Source: Pseudomonas tremae (GTDB taxonomy: Bacteria; Pseudomonadota; Gammaproteobacteria; Pseudomonadales; Pseudomonadaceae). Taken from it: a DNA stretch of 64,000 bases. Below, in pieces: positions 8,381 to 18,739 of the stretch. Position 1 is the first letter of the stretch. Every line of letters begins with the position of its first letter. The stretch spans positions 1-64,000 of the forward strand of contig NZ_LJRO01000117.1 of assembly GCF_001401155.1 (NCBI RefSeq), in the 5' to 3' direction. The position numbers and the translations under genes were made by a program. Below the pieces are notes generated by a model. It was not told the DNA's origin and did no database searches. It was given only the letters and a program-made list of their open reading frames with translations.

Positions 8381-8563
8381 CTAAAAGTCGAAGTCGTAAT
8401 CGGCCAGTTGTCTTTGCAAGCGCCGCTCTTCAAGCAGGTTATCGATGGTCCGGCGCTTGCTCAGGTTTGTCTTCGCCGGCTCCACAACCACAGGTTCGAT
8501 TTCGTCAGTTTCAACGACGACGATCTCATCGTCTACATCCAGCTGCTCATTGCCAGTACTCAT
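8381..8563 (-). CDS. Conserved small acidic protein (PA3496-like)
   Basis: A 60-residue protein with an acidic N-terminal half (DVDDEIVVVETDEIEPVVVE) and a basic C-terminal half (KRRTIDNLLEERRLQRQLAD). GGAG lies at good spacing before the ATG. A protein of this type sits beside nth in other pseudomonads. Function unknown; the charge split suggests a small interaction module. Confidence 0.75.
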   Translation of the reverse strand: MSTGNEQLDVDDEIVVVETDEIEPVVVEPAKTNLSKRRTIDNLLEERRLQRQLADYDFDF

Positions 8564-8671
8564 GAAGTTGACTCCAGGGCTTGGACTTTCTCTGGCGCTT
8601 CTTATATCGACAATCCGCAGGCGGGTAAAAAAGATTTTTTCAATCGATAAAGTGGCAACCGCCCGTCGGCC

Positions 8672-9310
8672 TCAATCGTCTGATGTCTTGTGCTTGTAAT
8701 CGCACAGGTCCTCTATGCGACAACTGCCACAGCGTGGCTTACGGGCCTGGCAAACGTAGCGTCCATGCAGGATCAGCCAGTGATGCGCATCGAGCAGATA
8801 ATTTTTCGGCACAAATTTCATCAACTGCTTCTCTACCTCCACCACGTTTTTCCCGGGGGCGATGCCTGTTCGGTTGCTTACGCGAAAGATATGCGTGTCT
8901 ACGGCCATCGCCATCTGGCGAAACGCGGTGTTGAGTACAACGTTGGCGGTCTTGCGTCCCACCCCTGGTAACGCCTCAAGGGCTTCACGGGTCTGCGGCA
9001 CTTCGCCATTGTGCAGCTCGATCAGCATCCGGCAGGTTTCAATCACGTTTTTGGCTTTGCTGTTGTAAAGGCCGATTGTCTTGATGTACCCGGAAAGCCC
9101 TTCAACGCCGAGGTCGTAGATTGCTTGTGGCGTATTGGCCACTGGATAGAGCCTGGCGGTCGCCTTGTTGACGCTCACGTCGGTGGCCTGCGCGGAGAGG
9201 ATCACCGCGATGAGCAATTCAAAAGGCGTGGTGTAGGCCAGCTCGGTTTTAGGGTCCGGATTGTCCTCATGCAGCCTGCGGAATATTTCCTGACGTTTTG
9301 CAGCATTCAT
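8672..9310 (-). CDS. nth: Endonuclease III
   Basis: A 212-residue bifunctional DNA glycosylase/AP lyase of base excision repair, acting on oxidised pyrimidines. The helix-hairpin-helix [13 protein letters not shown] carries the catalytic Lys, VDTHIFR the catalytic Asp, and the C-terminal C-X6-C-X2-C-X5-C motif binds a [4Fe-4S] cluster. Length equals the E. coli enzyme. Its start overlaps the rnfB-like stop by four bases, so it is coupled to an iron-sulfur protein gene. Confidence 0.96.
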   Translation of the reverse strand: MNAAKRQEIFRRLHEDNPDPKTELAYTTPFELLIAVILSAQATDVSVNKATARLYPVANTPQAIYDLGVEGLSGYIKTIGLYNSKAKNVIETCRMLIELHNGEVPQTREALEALPGVGRKTANVVLNTAFRQMAMAVDTHIFRVSNRTGIAPGKNVVEVEKQLMKFVPKNYLLDAHHWLILHGRYVCQARKPRCGSCRIEDLCDYKHKTSDD

Positions 9311-10182
9311 GGACGAAGCGTTTCCTCGGAATTGATCGGTGCAGACGCTGATAGCAGCGCCTGCAGTGCCTGTTCGGCGGCCTCGTAGTGGCGTTGCAGC
9401 GTCACCAGCTGCGCTGCTTGCTCCGCAATGGGCGGATGACCAAAGGCCTTGAGCGACTTGTTGAGCTGGGCACGACTCATCGCCAGTGCAATCCTGGCTT
9501 TTTTCAAGGCATCGTCCGCGGCGCCAGGCCTCTGTTTCTGTTCAGTGTTTGCGGCAGTTCGAGGTGCTGCTTCACGAAGTGATTCCATTCGCTGCGAGCG
9601 GGCAATACGTTCTGCCAGTCGAGCCTGCTGTTCGCTGCGCAGCCTGGCGTTTCTGGAGTCGAAACGCCGCCGTGCATGAGTGCGCTTGTGCTGCCGGGCG
9701 ATTTGCAAGTCACAGGTCGGTGCCAGTCCGCCCACGATCGGTATGATCGCTGCAGAGGGTAGCGGATGCATTTCAATGCAGTCCACCGGGCACGGTGCGA
9801 CGCACAGGTCGCAACCTGTGCATTCCTCAATGATCACGGTGTGCATCAATTTCGCTGCCCCGACAATGGCGTCTACCGGGCAGGCCTGGATGCATTTGGT
9901 ACAGCCGATACACTCGGCCTCGCGAATAAAGGCGACCTGGGCAGGTGCCGCTCCGCGCGCCGTATCCAGGGGCAATGCCGGCACAGCCAGCAGCTCTGCC
10001 AGTTGAATGATGGTTTCGTCACCACCTGGCGGGCATTTGTTGATGGCTTCACCGCCCGCAATCCCTTCCGCATAGGGCTGGCAGCCGGAATGCCCGCACT
10101 TGCCACACTGAGTCTGGGGCAGCAGCGCGTCGATACTCCGTATCAGTTCCACGTCGGGAAGTATGCGAATCGATTCAGTCAT
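9307..10182 (-). CDS. rnfB: RnfB-like iron-sulfur protein, free-standing
   Basis: A 291-residue protein with the RnfB Fe-S domain at about 15-60 (Cys26, Cys29, Cys34, Cys50) and two ferredoxin-type [4Fe-4S] motifs, [15 protein letters not shown] and [15 protein letters not shown], at about 90-150. Two things differ from canonical RnfB. There is no N-terminal membrane helix, and a C-terminal extension of about 110 residues, rich in Ala, Arg and Gln, follows the clusters. No rnfA, C, D, G or E gene is nearby: the flanks are nth and metG. It may therefore be a soluble electron carrier, not a pump subunit. Translationally coupled to nth. Confidence 0.88.
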   Translation of the reverse strand: MTESIRILPDVELIRSIDALLPQTQCGKCGHSGCQPYAEGIAGGEAINKCPPGGDETIIQLAELLAVPALPLDTARGAAPAQVAFIREAECIGCTKCIQACPVDAIVGAAKLMHTVIIEECTGCDLCVAPCPVDCIEMHPLPSAAIIPIVGGLAPTCDLQIARQHKRTHARRRFDSRNARLRSEQQARLAERIARSQRMESLREAAPRTAANTEQKQRPGAADDALKKARIALAMSRAQLNKSLKAFGHPPIAEQAAQLVTLQRHYEAAEQALQALLSASAPINSEETLRP

Positions 10183-10306
10183 GATCGCGCCAGGTAGCGA
10201 CAGCAGGTATGTCTTTCGAAAGGCGCATTATCGGCCATATCAAGGTGCTTGCGAATGCACGAAGCCCCGATACCCGCTGTTGAGCGGATACCGGGCCTTG
10301 TCCGGG

Positions 10307-12355
10307 TTACTTGATGCGTTGACCAGGTTTGGCACCGCTGTCCGGGCTGAGCAGGTAGATTTCTTCACCGCCAGGGCCTGCCGCCATCACCATGCCTTCG
10401 GAAATGCCAAAACGCATTTTGCGAGGCTTGAGGTTGGCGATCATCATGGTCAGGCGACCTTCGAGCTCGGACGGGTTCGGATAGGCGCTCTTGATTCCGG
10501 AGAAAACATTGCGCTGCTCGTCGCCGATATCCAGCGTCAGGCGTAACAGCTTGTCGGCGCCCTCGACATGCTCGGCCTTGAGAATCAGCGCCACGCGCAG
10601 GTCGACGGCTGCAAAGGTGTCGAAATCGATTTCCGCAGACAGCGGTTCCTTGGTCAGTTCGCCATTGCCGACCGGCGCTGCACCAGTATCGGTCTGCGTA
10701 GCGGTCAGGTCTTCTCTGGATGCAGTGGCCATTGCTTCTACCTTGGCCGGGTCGATCCGGGTCATCAGTGCCGAGAACGGATTGAGCTGATGGTTGACCA
10801 GCAAGGTCTTGTGATCTTCCCAGGTCAATGGCGCGACGTTGAGGAACTGCTCTGCGTCGGCGGCCAGGTTCGGCAGTACCGGCTTGAGGAAAATGACCAG
10901 TTGGCGGAACAGGTTGATGCCCAGTGCGCAGACAGCCTGGACCTCGTCCTGTTTGCCTTCCTGTTTGGCCAGCGCCCAAGGTGCTTTTTCTGCGATGTAG
11001 GCATTGGCGCGATCGGCCAGTGCCATGGTTTCGCGCATGGCGCGGGCAAAGTCGCGGGCTTCGTAAGCGTCGGCAATGCCTGGCGCAGCTGCCAGAAATG
11101 CATCGGTGAGTTCAGGCGCGGCATTGGCCTGGACCATCACACCGGCATTGCCTTTGTGGATGAACCCGGCGCAACGGCTGGCAATGTTCACGACCTTGCC
11201 GATCAGGTCGGAGTTGACCTTCTGCACGAAGTCTTCGAGGTTCAGGTCCAGGTCATCGACGCCACGGCCCAGCTTCGACGCATAGTAATAGCGCAGGTAC
11301 TCGGGCGACAGATGATCGAGGTAAGTGCGCGCCTTGATAAAAGTGCCGCGCGACTTCGACATTTTCTGGCCATTGACGGTCAGGTAACCGTGAACGTTGA
11401 TGGCGGTCGGTTTGCGCAGGTTCGCGCCTTCGAGCATGGCAGGCCAGAACAGGGCGTGGAAGTTGACGATGTCCTTGCCGATGAAGTGGTAAAGCTCGGT
11501 GGTCGCGTCCTTGCCCCAGTACGCATCGAAGTCCAGGTCCGGACGACGCGCACACAGGTTCTTGAAGCTGGCCATGTACCCGATGGGGGCATCGAGCCAT
11601 ACGTAGAAATATTTGCCGGGTTCATCCGGAATCTCGAAACCGAAATACGGCGCATCGCGGGAGATGTCCCATTGCTGCAGGCCACTGTCCAGCCATTCGG
11701 CGATCTTGTTGGCAACCGCGTCTTGCAGGGTGCCGCTGCGCGTCCAGCTTTTGAGCAGGGTGTCGAAGGCTGGCAGATCGAAGAAGAAGTGTTTCGAATC
11801 CTTCAGGACAGGCGTCGCCCCGGAAATCGCTGACTTGGGGTTCTTCAGATCAGTCGGCGAGTAGGTCGCACCGCACTTTTCGCAGTTGTCGCCGTACTGG
11901 TCTTCGGCCGCACATTTCGGGCAAGTGCCCTTGATGAAGCGGTCGGCCAGAAACATGTTCTTTTCAGGGTCGAAATACTGCGTCACCGAACGCGTGGCGA
12001 TATGACCGGCATCGCGCAACCGCTTGTAGATCATGCTCGACAGTTCGCGGTTTTCATCCGAGTGTGTCGAGTGGAAATTATCGAAGTCCACCAGGAAGTC
12101 GTCGAAGTCGGCGCTGTGTTCAGCCTTGACGTTGTCGATCAACTGTTCAGGGGTGATGCCTTCCTTTTCAGCGCGCAGCATGATTGCCGAACCGTGAGCG
12201 TCGTCCGCACAAACATAAATGCACTGGTTGCCGCGGTGCTTCTGGAAGCGCACCCACATGTCGGTCTGGATGTACTCGAGCATGTGGCCAAGGTGAACGG
12301 GACCATTGGCATAGGGCAGGGCGCTGGTAACGAGAATCTTGCGTGGCTCGGACAT
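10307..12355 (-). CDS. metG: Methionyl-tRNA synthetase
   Basis: A 682-residue class I synthetase. HLGH at 21-24 and KMSKS at about 331-335 form the ATP site. The knob carries a four-Cys zinc site (Cys145, 148, 158, 161). An anticodon-binding helical domain follows, and a C-terminal OB-fold tRNA-binding domain at about 580-682 mediates dimerisation. Full length compared with the E. coli enzyme. It is divergent from apbC, sharing a 174-base promoter region. Confidence 0.97.
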   Translation of the reverse strand: MSEPRKILVTSALPYANGPVHLGHMLEYIQTDMWVRFQKHRGNQCIYVCADDAHGSAIMLRAEKEGITPEQLIDNVKAEHSADFDDFLVDFDNFHSTHSDENRELSSMIYKRLRDAGHIATRSVTQYFDPEKNMFLADRFIKGTCPKCAAEDQYGDNCEKCGATYSPTDLKNPKSAISGATPVLKDSKHFFFDLPAFDTLLKSWTRSGTLQDAVANKIAEWLDSGLQQWDISRDAPYFGFEIPDEPGKYFYVWLDAPIGYMASFKNLCARRPDLDFDAYWGKDATTELYHFIGKDIVNFHALFWPAMLEGANLRKPTAINVHGYLTVNGQKMSKSRGTFIKARTYLDHLSPEYLRYYYASKLGRGVDDLDLNLEDFVQKVNSDLIGKVVNIASRCAGFIHKGNAGVMVQANAAPELTDAFLAAAPGIADAYEARDFARAMRETMALADRANAYIAEKAPWALAKQEGKQDEVQAVCALGINLFRQLVIFLKPVLPNLAADAEQFLNVAPLTWEDHKTLLVNHQLNPFSALMTRIDPAKVEAMATASREDLTATQTDTGAAPVGNGELTKEPLSAEIDFDTFAAVDLRVALILKAEHVEGADKLLRLTLDIGDEQRNVFSGIKSAYPNPSELEGRLTMMIANLKPRKMRFGISEGMVMAAGPGGEEIYLLSPDSGAKPGQRIK

Positions 12356-12529
12356 GGGGCTCGGCTACTTGAAGTGAAACGGAGGTCGGCCACTATAAAG
12401 GTCTGAGCAATTTTTTTCACCCCGCGTGGCTGTGGGAATGCTCCTGTCACTGGGTTGAAATCATGTGGCTGCCTGGCAGAACAGGTACGATAGCCGCCTG
12501 TTTCAGTCAGTCTTTTTCGGAGTAAGCCC

Positions 12530-13624
12530 ATGAGCGCAGTCAATCGCGCAGCGGTGGAGACGATTCTTCGCCAGTACACCGACCCCTACCTGAACCTGGA
12601 CCCGGTCAGTGCCGGTTGTGTCAGGGCCATTGAAATTCAGGACGCTCGCGTCAGCGTGCAGCTCGAGCTGGGTTATGCCGCTGACCTGTTCAGAAATGGC
12701 TGGGCGCAAGTTCTCAAGACCGCTATCGAAAACCTCGATGGCGTGCTGTCAGCCAGCGTCGACATAAAAAGCGTGATCGGCGCGCATAAGGCACAGAGCC
12801 AGATCCCGGGCCTGGCCAATGTGAAGAATATCGTCGCCGTCGCATCCGGCAAAGGCGGTGTCGGCAAATCCACGACAGCTGCCAATCTGGCATTGGCGTT
12901 ATCTCGCGAAGGTGCACGGGTCGGGATTCTCGACGCGGATATTTATGGGCCAAGTCAGGGGGTGATGTTTGGCATCCCTGAAGGCACGCGGCCAAAGATC
13001 AAGGATCAGAAATGGTTCGTGCCGATCGAGGCGCACGGTATCGAAGTGATGTCGATGGCCTTTCTGACCGACGACAATACGCCGATGGTGTGGCGCGGGC
13101 CGATGGTTTCAGGCGCATTGCTGCAACTGGTCACGCAGACTGCATGGAATGATCTGGATTATCTGGTCATCGATATGCCGCCTGGTACGGGAGATATCCA
13201 GCTGACGCTGGCGCAGAAGGTCCCGGTCGCGGGTGCTGTGATCGTTACCACGCCTCAGGATCTGGCGTTGCTGGATGCCAGGAAAGGTGTCGAGATGTTC
13301 CGCAAGGTCAGTATTCCGGTGCTGGGCGTTGTGGAAAACATGGCGGTACACATCTGTTCGAACTGCGGTCACGCCGAGCATCTGTTTGGTGAAGGCGGCG
13401 GTGAGAAGCTGGCGTCGCAATACGATGTCGAGCTGTTGGCGTCATTGCCGTTGTCGATGCTGATTCGCGAGCAGGCAGATGGTGGCAAGCCGACGGCTAT
13501 TGCCGAACCGGAAAGCCAGATTGCGATGGTCTATCAGGAACTGGCGCGTCACGTCGGCGCGCGAATCGTGCTGCAGGAAGCAGCGAGCCCGGCGATGCCG
13601 ACCATTTCTGTCAGCGACGACTGA
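12530..13624 (+). CDS. apbC: Iron-sulfur cluster carrier ATPase ApbC/Mrp
   Basis: A 364-residue P-loop protein that binds and transfers [4Fe-4S] clusters. An N-terminal DUF59/MIP18 domain covers about 5-80. The deviant Walker A ASGKGGVGKSTT is at 105-116, and the cluster-bridging C-X-X-C (Cys276, Cys279) lies in HICSNCGH. Transcribed away from metG, a pairing conserved in pseudomonads. Confidence 0.95.
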   Translation: MSAVNRAAVETILRQYTDPYLNLDPVSAGCVRAIEIQDARVSVQLELGYAADLFRNGWAQVLKTAIENLDGVLSASVDIKSVIGAHKAQSQIPGLANVKNIVAVASGKGGVGKSTTAANLALALSREGARVGILDADIYGPSQGVMFGIPEGTRPKIKDQKWFVPIEAHGIEVMSMAFLTDDNTPMVWRGPMVSGALLQLVTQTAWNDLDYLVIDMPPGTGDIQLTLAQKVPVAGAVIVTTPQDLALLDARKGVEMFRKVSIPVLGVVENMAVHICSNCGHAEHLFGEGGGEKLASQYDVELLASLPLSMLIREQADGGKPTAIAEPESQIAMVYQELARHVGARIVLQEAASPAMPTISVSDD

Positions 13625-13714
13625 TGGTGTAACGATTTTTCGGCGGGGGAGGCGGTAGCAGTTTTGTCTCCCTTGATCCGTCTGGGATCATGCGCGATTA
13701 CTCAAATGGCGGGC

Positions 13715-13750
13715 AATAAAAAACCCCGCTTTTGAGGGCGGGGTTTTTAA
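13715..13750. terminator. Bidirectional terminator between apbC and the cold-shock gene
   Basis: AACCCCGC and GCGGGGTT form a stem flanked by A-run and T-run on both sides (13717-13747), so it can end transcripts from both convergent genes. Confidence 0.85.
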
Positions 13751-13765
13751 GCGAATCAGTACAAG

Positions 13766-13975
13766 TTAGATAACTTGAACTTCTTCAGCTTGCATGCCTT
13801 TCTGACCGCGGGTAGCGATGAAAGAAACCTGTTGGCCTTCTTTCAGGCTTTTGAAGCCGTCGGATTGGATAGCTTTGAAGTGCACGAACAGGTCGTCACC
13901 GGATTGTGGAGTGATGAAGCCGAAGCCTTTTTCATCGTTGAACCACTTAACGGTACCAGTTTGGCGATTGGACAT
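13766..13975 (-). CDS. Cold-shock domain protein (CspA/CapB family)
   Basis: A 69-residue single OB-fold RNA chaperone. RNP1 (KGFGFITP) and RNP2 (DLFVHF) motifs are intact. The start TGTCC-type N-terminus ([17 protein letters not shown]) is that of Pseudomonas CapB-like proteins. A very strong ribosome site (AAGGAGATATACT) precedes the ATG, and a long leader is likely. Confidence 0.94.
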   Translation of the reverse strand: MSNRQTGTVKWFNDEKGFGFITPQSGDDLFVHFKAIQSDGFKSLKEGQQVSFIATRGQKGMQAEEVQVI

Positions 13976-14294
13976 AGTATATCTCCTTGGACAAAGTTAA
14001 CTGCGGCGTAGGAAGAGCCCTGGCCGAGACTGAGTGCAAAGAGCTGGAAAATTCATGGAGATGGTTGGATCGAAATTCAACATCGTGTAGAGATTCTCAG
14101 TGACACAAGCAACACAGTGACGCCACCTTAACCCTTTTTTCCGAACGTGCCAATGGTCTGTTGATGATTATTTCCATTCGCAGCCGATCGGCGCCGCGCT
14201 CCGTCCAAACTCTCTCTCTGTTGTCTTTGAACCGTCGGCCCCACCCCGGTAAGATGCCGGATAACTTTTTTACCTCGCTATTCAGGACATCGCC
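13976..14294. other. Divergent region: cold-shock leader and dcd promoter
   Basis: No gene here. The part next to the cold-shock gene probably forms the long structured 5' leader usual for csp mRNAs. The part near 14250-14290 holds the dcd promoter and ribosome site (CAGGACATCGCC before the ATG). I could not identify a cold box with confidence. Confidence 0.5.
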
Positions 14295-14861
14295 ATGAGC
14301 ATCAAATCGGACAAGTGGATTCGCCGCATGGCGCAGGAACAAGGGATGATCGAGCCCTTCGTGGAGCGTCAGGTGCGAGGTGAAGGTGCCGACCGTGTGA
14401 TCTCGTATGGCGTGTCCAGCTATGGTTACGACGTTCGCTGCGCAGACGAATTCAAGGTATTCACCAACATCAATTCGGCCACGGTCGATCCGAAAAACTT
14501 CGATGAAAAAAGTTTTGTCGATATCAAAAGCGACGTGTGCATCATCCCGCCGAACTCCTTCGCGCTGGCGCGCACCGTGGAGTACTTCCGCATTCCGCGT
14601 AATGTCCTGACCATCTGCCTGGGCAAAAGCACTTACGCGCGCTGCGGCATCATCGTCAACGTGACGCCGCTCGAACCTGAGTGGGAAGGCCACGTAACGC
14701 TGGAGTTTTCCAACACCACTACATTGCCGGCCAAGATCTACGCCAATGAAGGCGTGGCCCAGATGCTGTTTCTGGAGTCCGATGAGGAGTGCGAAGTGTC
14801 TTACAAGGATAGAGGCGGCAAGTATCAGGGCCAGCGTGGCGTCACCCTGCCGCGCACCTGA
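14295..14861 (+). CDS. dcd: dCTP deaminase
   Basis: A 188-residue enzyme converting dCTP to dUTP, the main route to dUMP for thymidylate. The signature [10 protein letters not shown] and the following VTLEFSNTT segment carry the substrate-binding Arg and the catalytic Glu. Homotrimeric in the family. It stands alone with its own promoter region. Confidence 0.96.
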   Translation: MSIKSDKWIRRMAQEQGMIEPFVERQVRGEGADRVISYGVSSYGYDVRCADEFKVFTNINSATVDPKNFDEKSFVDIKSDVCIIPPNSFALARTVEYFRIPRNVLTICLGKSTYARCGIIVNVTPLEPEWEGHVTLEFSNTTTLPAKIYANEGVAQMLFLESDEECEVSYKDRGGKYQGQRGVTLPRT

Positions 14862-14973
14862 GTTGCAGGTCAGGCGACTAGTGGAATTGAATTAATACTC
14901 TATTTCGCACTCTATCTGATCACATGCTTTCGCATAATCGTTATGCGCGAAGGCTTTTGATCTGGAGTGCCCT

Positions 14974-15198
14974 ATGAAGACTACTTTCAAAATCTCTGAA
15001 CAGGCTCAATCTCCTCCGCTTAATGAGATCGGGCTGCTGGCCTGGTCACTCATGGCTCATTCGGACTTGCTTCCGGAGCTGAATATGGTCGGCGGCGGCA
15101 TTCCGGGTAATCCGGATCCTGATACCCCTCCCCCGGAGCCCACTGAGCCGGGTGGCCCTACCTTGCCGGACGATCCACCGCCCGCGCCTGTTGCCTGA
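14974..15198 (+). CDS. Small Pro-rich peptide with a triple-glycine motif
   Basis: I recognise no family. The 74-residue product has a helical-looking first part (about 1-40) that ends in LNMVGGG, and then a C-terminal part of about 30 residues that is nearly half proline with acidic residues (PDPDTPPPEPTEPGG). A good ribosome site (TGGAG) precedes it and an intrinsic terminator follows, so it looks like a real monocistronic gene. The leader-GG-core arrangement resembles exported or processed peptides, but no peptidase, modification enzyme or transporter lies beside it. Confidence 0.6.
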   Translation: MKTTFKISEQAQSPPLNEIGLLAWSLMAHSDLLPELNMVGGGIPGNPDPDTPPPEPTEPGGPTLPDDPPPAPVA

Positions 15199-15205
15199 TT
15201 CATCA

Positions 15206-15240
15206 TCGCCCGCTTCCTGTTTCGGGGAGCGGGCGTTTTC
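15206..15240 (+). terminator. Terminator of the small Pro-rich peptide gene
   Basis: CGCCCGCT (15207-15214) and AGCGGGCG (15228-15235) followed by TTTT, starting eight bases after the stop codon. Confidence 0.85.
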
Positions 15241-15273
15241 ACGTCTGCTTTCTGTGCTTTGGTCCAACGGCAG

Positions 15274-15930
15274 TCAGACCACGCGCCACACAGCATCGCC
15301 ACCGGTGACATAGACTTGGGTGTTTTCCATCGGCTGAATACGAAACCCGCCGGTGAACTCGCCAAAGGCGGGCAACAGGCTGACGCGTTGACCGAGGTAG
15401 AAGCACGCCAGGCGCAGGCTTTGTCGGCCTCGACCATGTAACCGGTAGACGGGATGAACGTGGCCGGCCAGCACGTGAAGCGTGGGATGCGGGTCAGGTT
15501 CATGCTGCAGCGCAAAAGGACCGAGTACCAAGGGTTCGGCGACCACATCTATCCCCAGGTAAGCCGGTGGATCTCCCGCCCGTTTGTCATGGTTGCCGCG
15601 AATCAGGGTGATCTTCAACGTCGAGCGCTCTGCGCGCCATTGCTCCAGTGCGGCGAGTGTGCCGGCAGCGTGTGATTCCGGGGCGTGCAGGAAGTCTCCG
15701 AGAAAAATCAGCTGATCACAGGCGTAGGTGTTCAGCAGGGTGTCCAGCCGCCGCAGGTTGGTCTGTGTGGTGCCATGCGGCACTGGCTGACCCAGCTTGC
15801 GGTAGGCCGCCGCTTTACCGAAGTGCGCGTCGGCGATCAGCAGCGTTCGCTCGGCGGGGTAGTAAATGGCCTTGTCAGCCAGCAGCCATAGTTCTTCTCC
15901 TGCCAACGTGACAGGCAGATACGGCTTCAT
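15274..15930 (-). CDS. Ligase-associated metallophosphoesterase PdeM-type
   Basis: A 218-residue calcineurin-like phosphoesterase. All metal-binding motifs are present in order: DAHFGK, LGDFLHA, IRGNHDK and AGHVHPV. It is the phosphodiesterase member of the four-gene Lhr/ligase/nuclease/phosphoesterase DNA-repair set known in pseudomonads. It overlaps the Lhr-type helicase gene by four bases, so both are made from one mRNA. Physiological substrate unknown. Confidence 0.88.
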   Translation of the reverse strand: MKPYLPVTLAGEELWLLADKAIYYPAERTLLIADAHFGKAAAYRKLGQPVPHGTTQTNLRRLDTLLNTYACDQLIFLGDFLHAPESHAAGTLAALEQWRAERSTLKITLIRGNHDKRAGDPPAYLGIDVVAEPLVLGPFALQHEPDPHPTLHVLAGHVHPVYRLHGRGRQSLRLACFYLGQRVSLLPAFGEFTGGFRIQPMENTQVYVTGGDAVWRVV

Positions 15931-18419
15931 TGCTCATGCTCCGGGCCTGCGGCTTTTTCAAGGTCGCGGACCATACGTGCGATGCGGTCGGCAAGTTTTT
16001 CCGAGCTGAGACTTTCGCGAAAACGTTCGACCAGCAGCGGAAAAGCCAGAGGCGTGGCGCGCTTGATCGCATGCAGGTCCAGCCTGCGGCTATTGATCTG
16101 GCGCAGCGTCAGTTCAAGGCGTTGCAGATCCAGTTCCTGGCGCAGCACTTCCTGCTCGGCCTGAGTCAACAGCATATTGTCAGCGTCGTATTGCTTGAAG
16201 ACCTCAAAAAACAGCCCGCTGGATGCCTGAAGCTGACGATTGCTTTTGGCTGCACCAGGATAACCGGAAAACACCAGGCCCGAGATCCGGGCGATTTCGC
16301 GAAACCGCCGCAACGCCAGTTCGCCCGCATTCAGGCTGGCAATGATGTCGGCCAGCAGGTCCTTTTCGCTAAACAAGACGGCCTGTAATGCTTCGGCCCA
16401 GTCAATCTCGCTGGCACTGAGCAGTTCCAGGCCGTAGTCGTTGACCGCGATGGAAAAGGTCAGTGGTCGATGGCGACTCAAGCGCCATGCCAGCAGGCTG
16501 CCCAACCCCAGATGAACATGTCGGCCAGCGAACGGGTACAGAAAAAGGTGCCAGCCTTCGCGAGACTTCAGCGTTTCGGCCAGCAATGTGTCGCGTCGCG
16601 GCAGGCCGGACCACTGCTGCTGCACCTCCAGCAGCGGTTTGATGGCCTGCATTTCCGGGCTGTTGAAATCACCATGGGCGGCGGCATCGAATTTTTCCAC
16701 CACCGCATCCGCCAGCTCGCTGGACAGGGGCATTCGTCCGCCATTCCAGCGAGGTACGGCGGCTTTCTTGCCAGTGGCCTTTTTGACGTACGCGGTCATG
16801 TTTTCCACGCGGACCAACTCCAGCAGGCGGCCGCCAAACAGAAATCCGTCACCGGGTTTGAGCCTGGCGATAAAGCCTTCCTCCACGCTGCCCAGCGAGC
16901 CGCCACCGCCGCCTTTTTTCCAGTACTTCAGGTTTACAGTGGCTTCGCTGACAATTGTCCCGACGCTCATGCGATGGCGGCGCGCCAGGCGTGCATCCGG
17001 CACTCGCCAGATACCGAGCTCGTCCGGTTCGGCGCGGCGGTAGTCGGGGTAGGCGGTGAGGGAGTGACCGCCGTTGCGCACGAATGCCAGCGCCCACTGC
17101 CATTGCTCGTCGCTCAGGTCGCGGTAAGCCCAGGCGCTGCGCACCTCGGCCAGCAAATCATCGGGAAGGAAGCCGCCGCCCAGCGCGATGCTGACCAGGT
17201 GCTGGACCAACACGTCCAGCGGTTGGTGTGGCGACTCGCGCGGCTCGATCATCCTGGCGGCGACCGCATCATGGGCGGCAGCGGCTTCGACCAGTTCCAG
17301 GCTGTGCGTCGGCACCAGCGTCACGCGAGAAGGGCGACCTGGCGCATGGCCCGAGCGTCCGGCACGCTGCATCAGGCGCGCGACACCTTTGGGTGAGCCG
17401 ATCTGCAGCACACGCTCGACCGGCAGAAAATCCACGCCAAGGTCCAGGCTGGAGGTACACACCACGGCCTTGAGCGCACCTTCTTTCAAGGCGCGCTCGA
17501 CCCAGTCACGGACTTCCCGGGCCAGCGACCCATGATGCAGAGCTATCAGCCCGGCCCAGTCGGGACGTGCTTCGAGCAGCGCCTGATACCAGATTTCCGA
17601 TTGCGCGCGGGTATTGGTGAAGACCAGGCAACTGGCGCTGCTGTCCACCTCCGCGACGACTTGCGGCAACATGCGCAGGCCCATGTGCCCGGCCCACGGG
17701 AAGCGTTCGATGGAGGGCGGCAACAGCGTATCGACCTGCAAGTCCTTGACGATCTTGCCTTGCACGGTCATGCCGCCTTCGCCGATCAGCACCTGTTGCG
17801 CATGCTCCTGGTTGCCCAGCGTGGCGGAAATACCCCAGACAATCAGTTGCGGGTTCCAGTGGCGCAAGCGGGCCAGCGCCAGTTGTAACTGGACGCCGCG
17901 CTTGTTACCGATCAGTTCGTGCCATTCGTCCACCACCACCATTTTCAGCGTCGACAGGGCGGCCTGCGCATCGGCGCGGGTGAGCAACAGCGTCAGGCTT
18001 TCTGGCGTGGTAATCAGTGCCGTGGGCAGGCGTCGTCTTTGACGAGCACGCTCGCTGCCACTGGTGTCGCCGGTTCGCAGCCCCACCGACCACGGAATAT
18101 CCAGCTCGGCCAGGGGCGCCTCAAGGGCGCGGGCGGTATCGGCTGCCAGCGCACGCATGGGGGTTATCCACATGACGCTCAGAGGGGCGGCGGGCGGTTT
18201 GCGTTTGCGGGGTATTTTATCGGCGGTAAGGGTATTGGCTTTGGCAAATCGATTGAGGGCAGCAAACCACACAGCGTAGGTCTTGCCCGAGCCTGTGCTG
18301 GCATGCAACAGGCCGGACTCTCCCTTCTTCACCGCCGCCCAGACTTCCTTCTGAAACGCGAACGGCTTCCAGCCTCGGCCGAGAAACCATCGTTTGGCGA
18401 AATCGGTGGGTCTGCTCAT
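15927..18419 (-). CDS. Ligase-associated Lhr-type DEXH helicase
   Basis: An 830-residue superfamily 2 helicase of the Lhr-Core group. Walker A (STGSGKT, 41-47), the DEXH box [18 protein letters not shown] and the C-terminal [14 protein letters not shown] motif VI are present. A winged-helix and an Lhr C-terminal domain follow (about 430-830). Lhr-Core proteins are 3'-5' translocases that prefer DNA:RNA hybrids. It is much shorter than full Lhr (about 1500 residues). It forms an operon with the phosphoesterase; the ligase and nuclease partners lie 5 kb away beyond the aot operon. Confidence 0.9.
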   Translation of the reverse strand: MSRPTDFAKRWFLGRGWKPFAFQKEVWAAVKKGESGLLHASTGSGKTYAVWFAALNRFAKANTLTADKIPRKRKPPAAPLSVMWITPMRALAADTARALEAPLAELDIPWSVGLRTGDTSGSERARQRRRLPTALITTPESLTLLLTRADAQAALSTLKMVVVDEWHELIGNKRGVQLQLALARLRHWNPQLIVWGISATLGNQEHAQQVLIGEGGMTVQGKIVKDLQVDTLLPPSIERFPWAGHMGLRMLPQVVAEVDSSASCLVFTNTRAQSEIWYQALLEARPDWAGLIALHHGSLAREVRDWVERALKEGALKAVVCTSSLDLGVDFLPVERVLQIGSPKGVARLMQRAGRSGHAPGRPSRVTLVPTHSLELVEAAAAHDAVAARMIEPRESPHQPLDVLVQHLVSIALGGGFLPDDLLAEVRSAWAYRDLSDEQWQWALAFVRNGGHSLTAYPDYRRAEPDELGIWRVPDARLARRHRMSVGTIVSEATVNLKYWKKGGGGGSLGSVEEGFIARLKPGDGFLFGGRLLELVRVENMTAYVKKATGKKAAVPRWNGGRMPLSSELADAVVEKFDAAAHGDFNSPEMQAIKPLLEVQQQWSGLPRRDTLLAETLKSREGWHLFLYPFAGRHVHLGLGSLLAWRLSRHRPLTFSIAVNDYGLELLSASEIDWAEALQAVLFSEKDLLADIIASLNAGELALRRFREIARISGLVFSGYPGAAKSNRQLQASSGLFFEVFKQYDADNMLLTQAEQEVLRQELDLQRLELTLRQINSRRLDLHAIKRATPLAFPLLVERFRESLSSEKLADRIARMVRDLEKAAGPEHEQ

Positions 18420-18499
18420 CCGTTTGCGTGTGCTCTGAGTGGCGTTAAGTCAGAGACAGCTAAGAAAGGGTAATAGTTTTAAATGGTTATGGGGCTCTC

Positions 18500-18690
18500 C
18501 CAGGATGCAGGCGCGGACCAGGCGACGCTTCGCCTGTCCGCGATATTTAATGTGGGAGCGGACTTGTCCGCGAACTGCCGGGAACCGGCAGTAAAACCAG
18601 CCGCCTTGGTGTACCAGACACGGCCGAGGTAGCAGGTTTCAGGGCGGCTTCGCAAGCCCATCGCGGACAAGTCCGCTCCTACGCCTTGCG
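18500..18690. repeat. Compound palindromic repeat (REP/BIME-like)
   Basis: GGAGCGGACTTGTCCGCGA (18555-18573) returns as its exact reverse complement at 18661-18679. Upstream, gcggaccaggcg and cgcctgtccgc (about 18511-18541) make a long hairpin, and ctgccg/cggcag (about 18575-18590) another. The remaining bases of the 320-base gap between aotP and the helicase gene show no gene. Such paired inverted elements are typical of Pseudomonas REP clusters. Confidence 0.8.
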
Positions 18691-18739
18691 GGCAGAAGCT
18701 CGTGTTTCTTGCTCTTGGCGCTTTACACAACAACCCGCG

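Noticed and set aside
10568..11833. A 421-codon plus-strand open frame opposite metG
   Set aside because: Antisense shadow of metG, whose HIGH, KMSKS and zinc motifs are intact.
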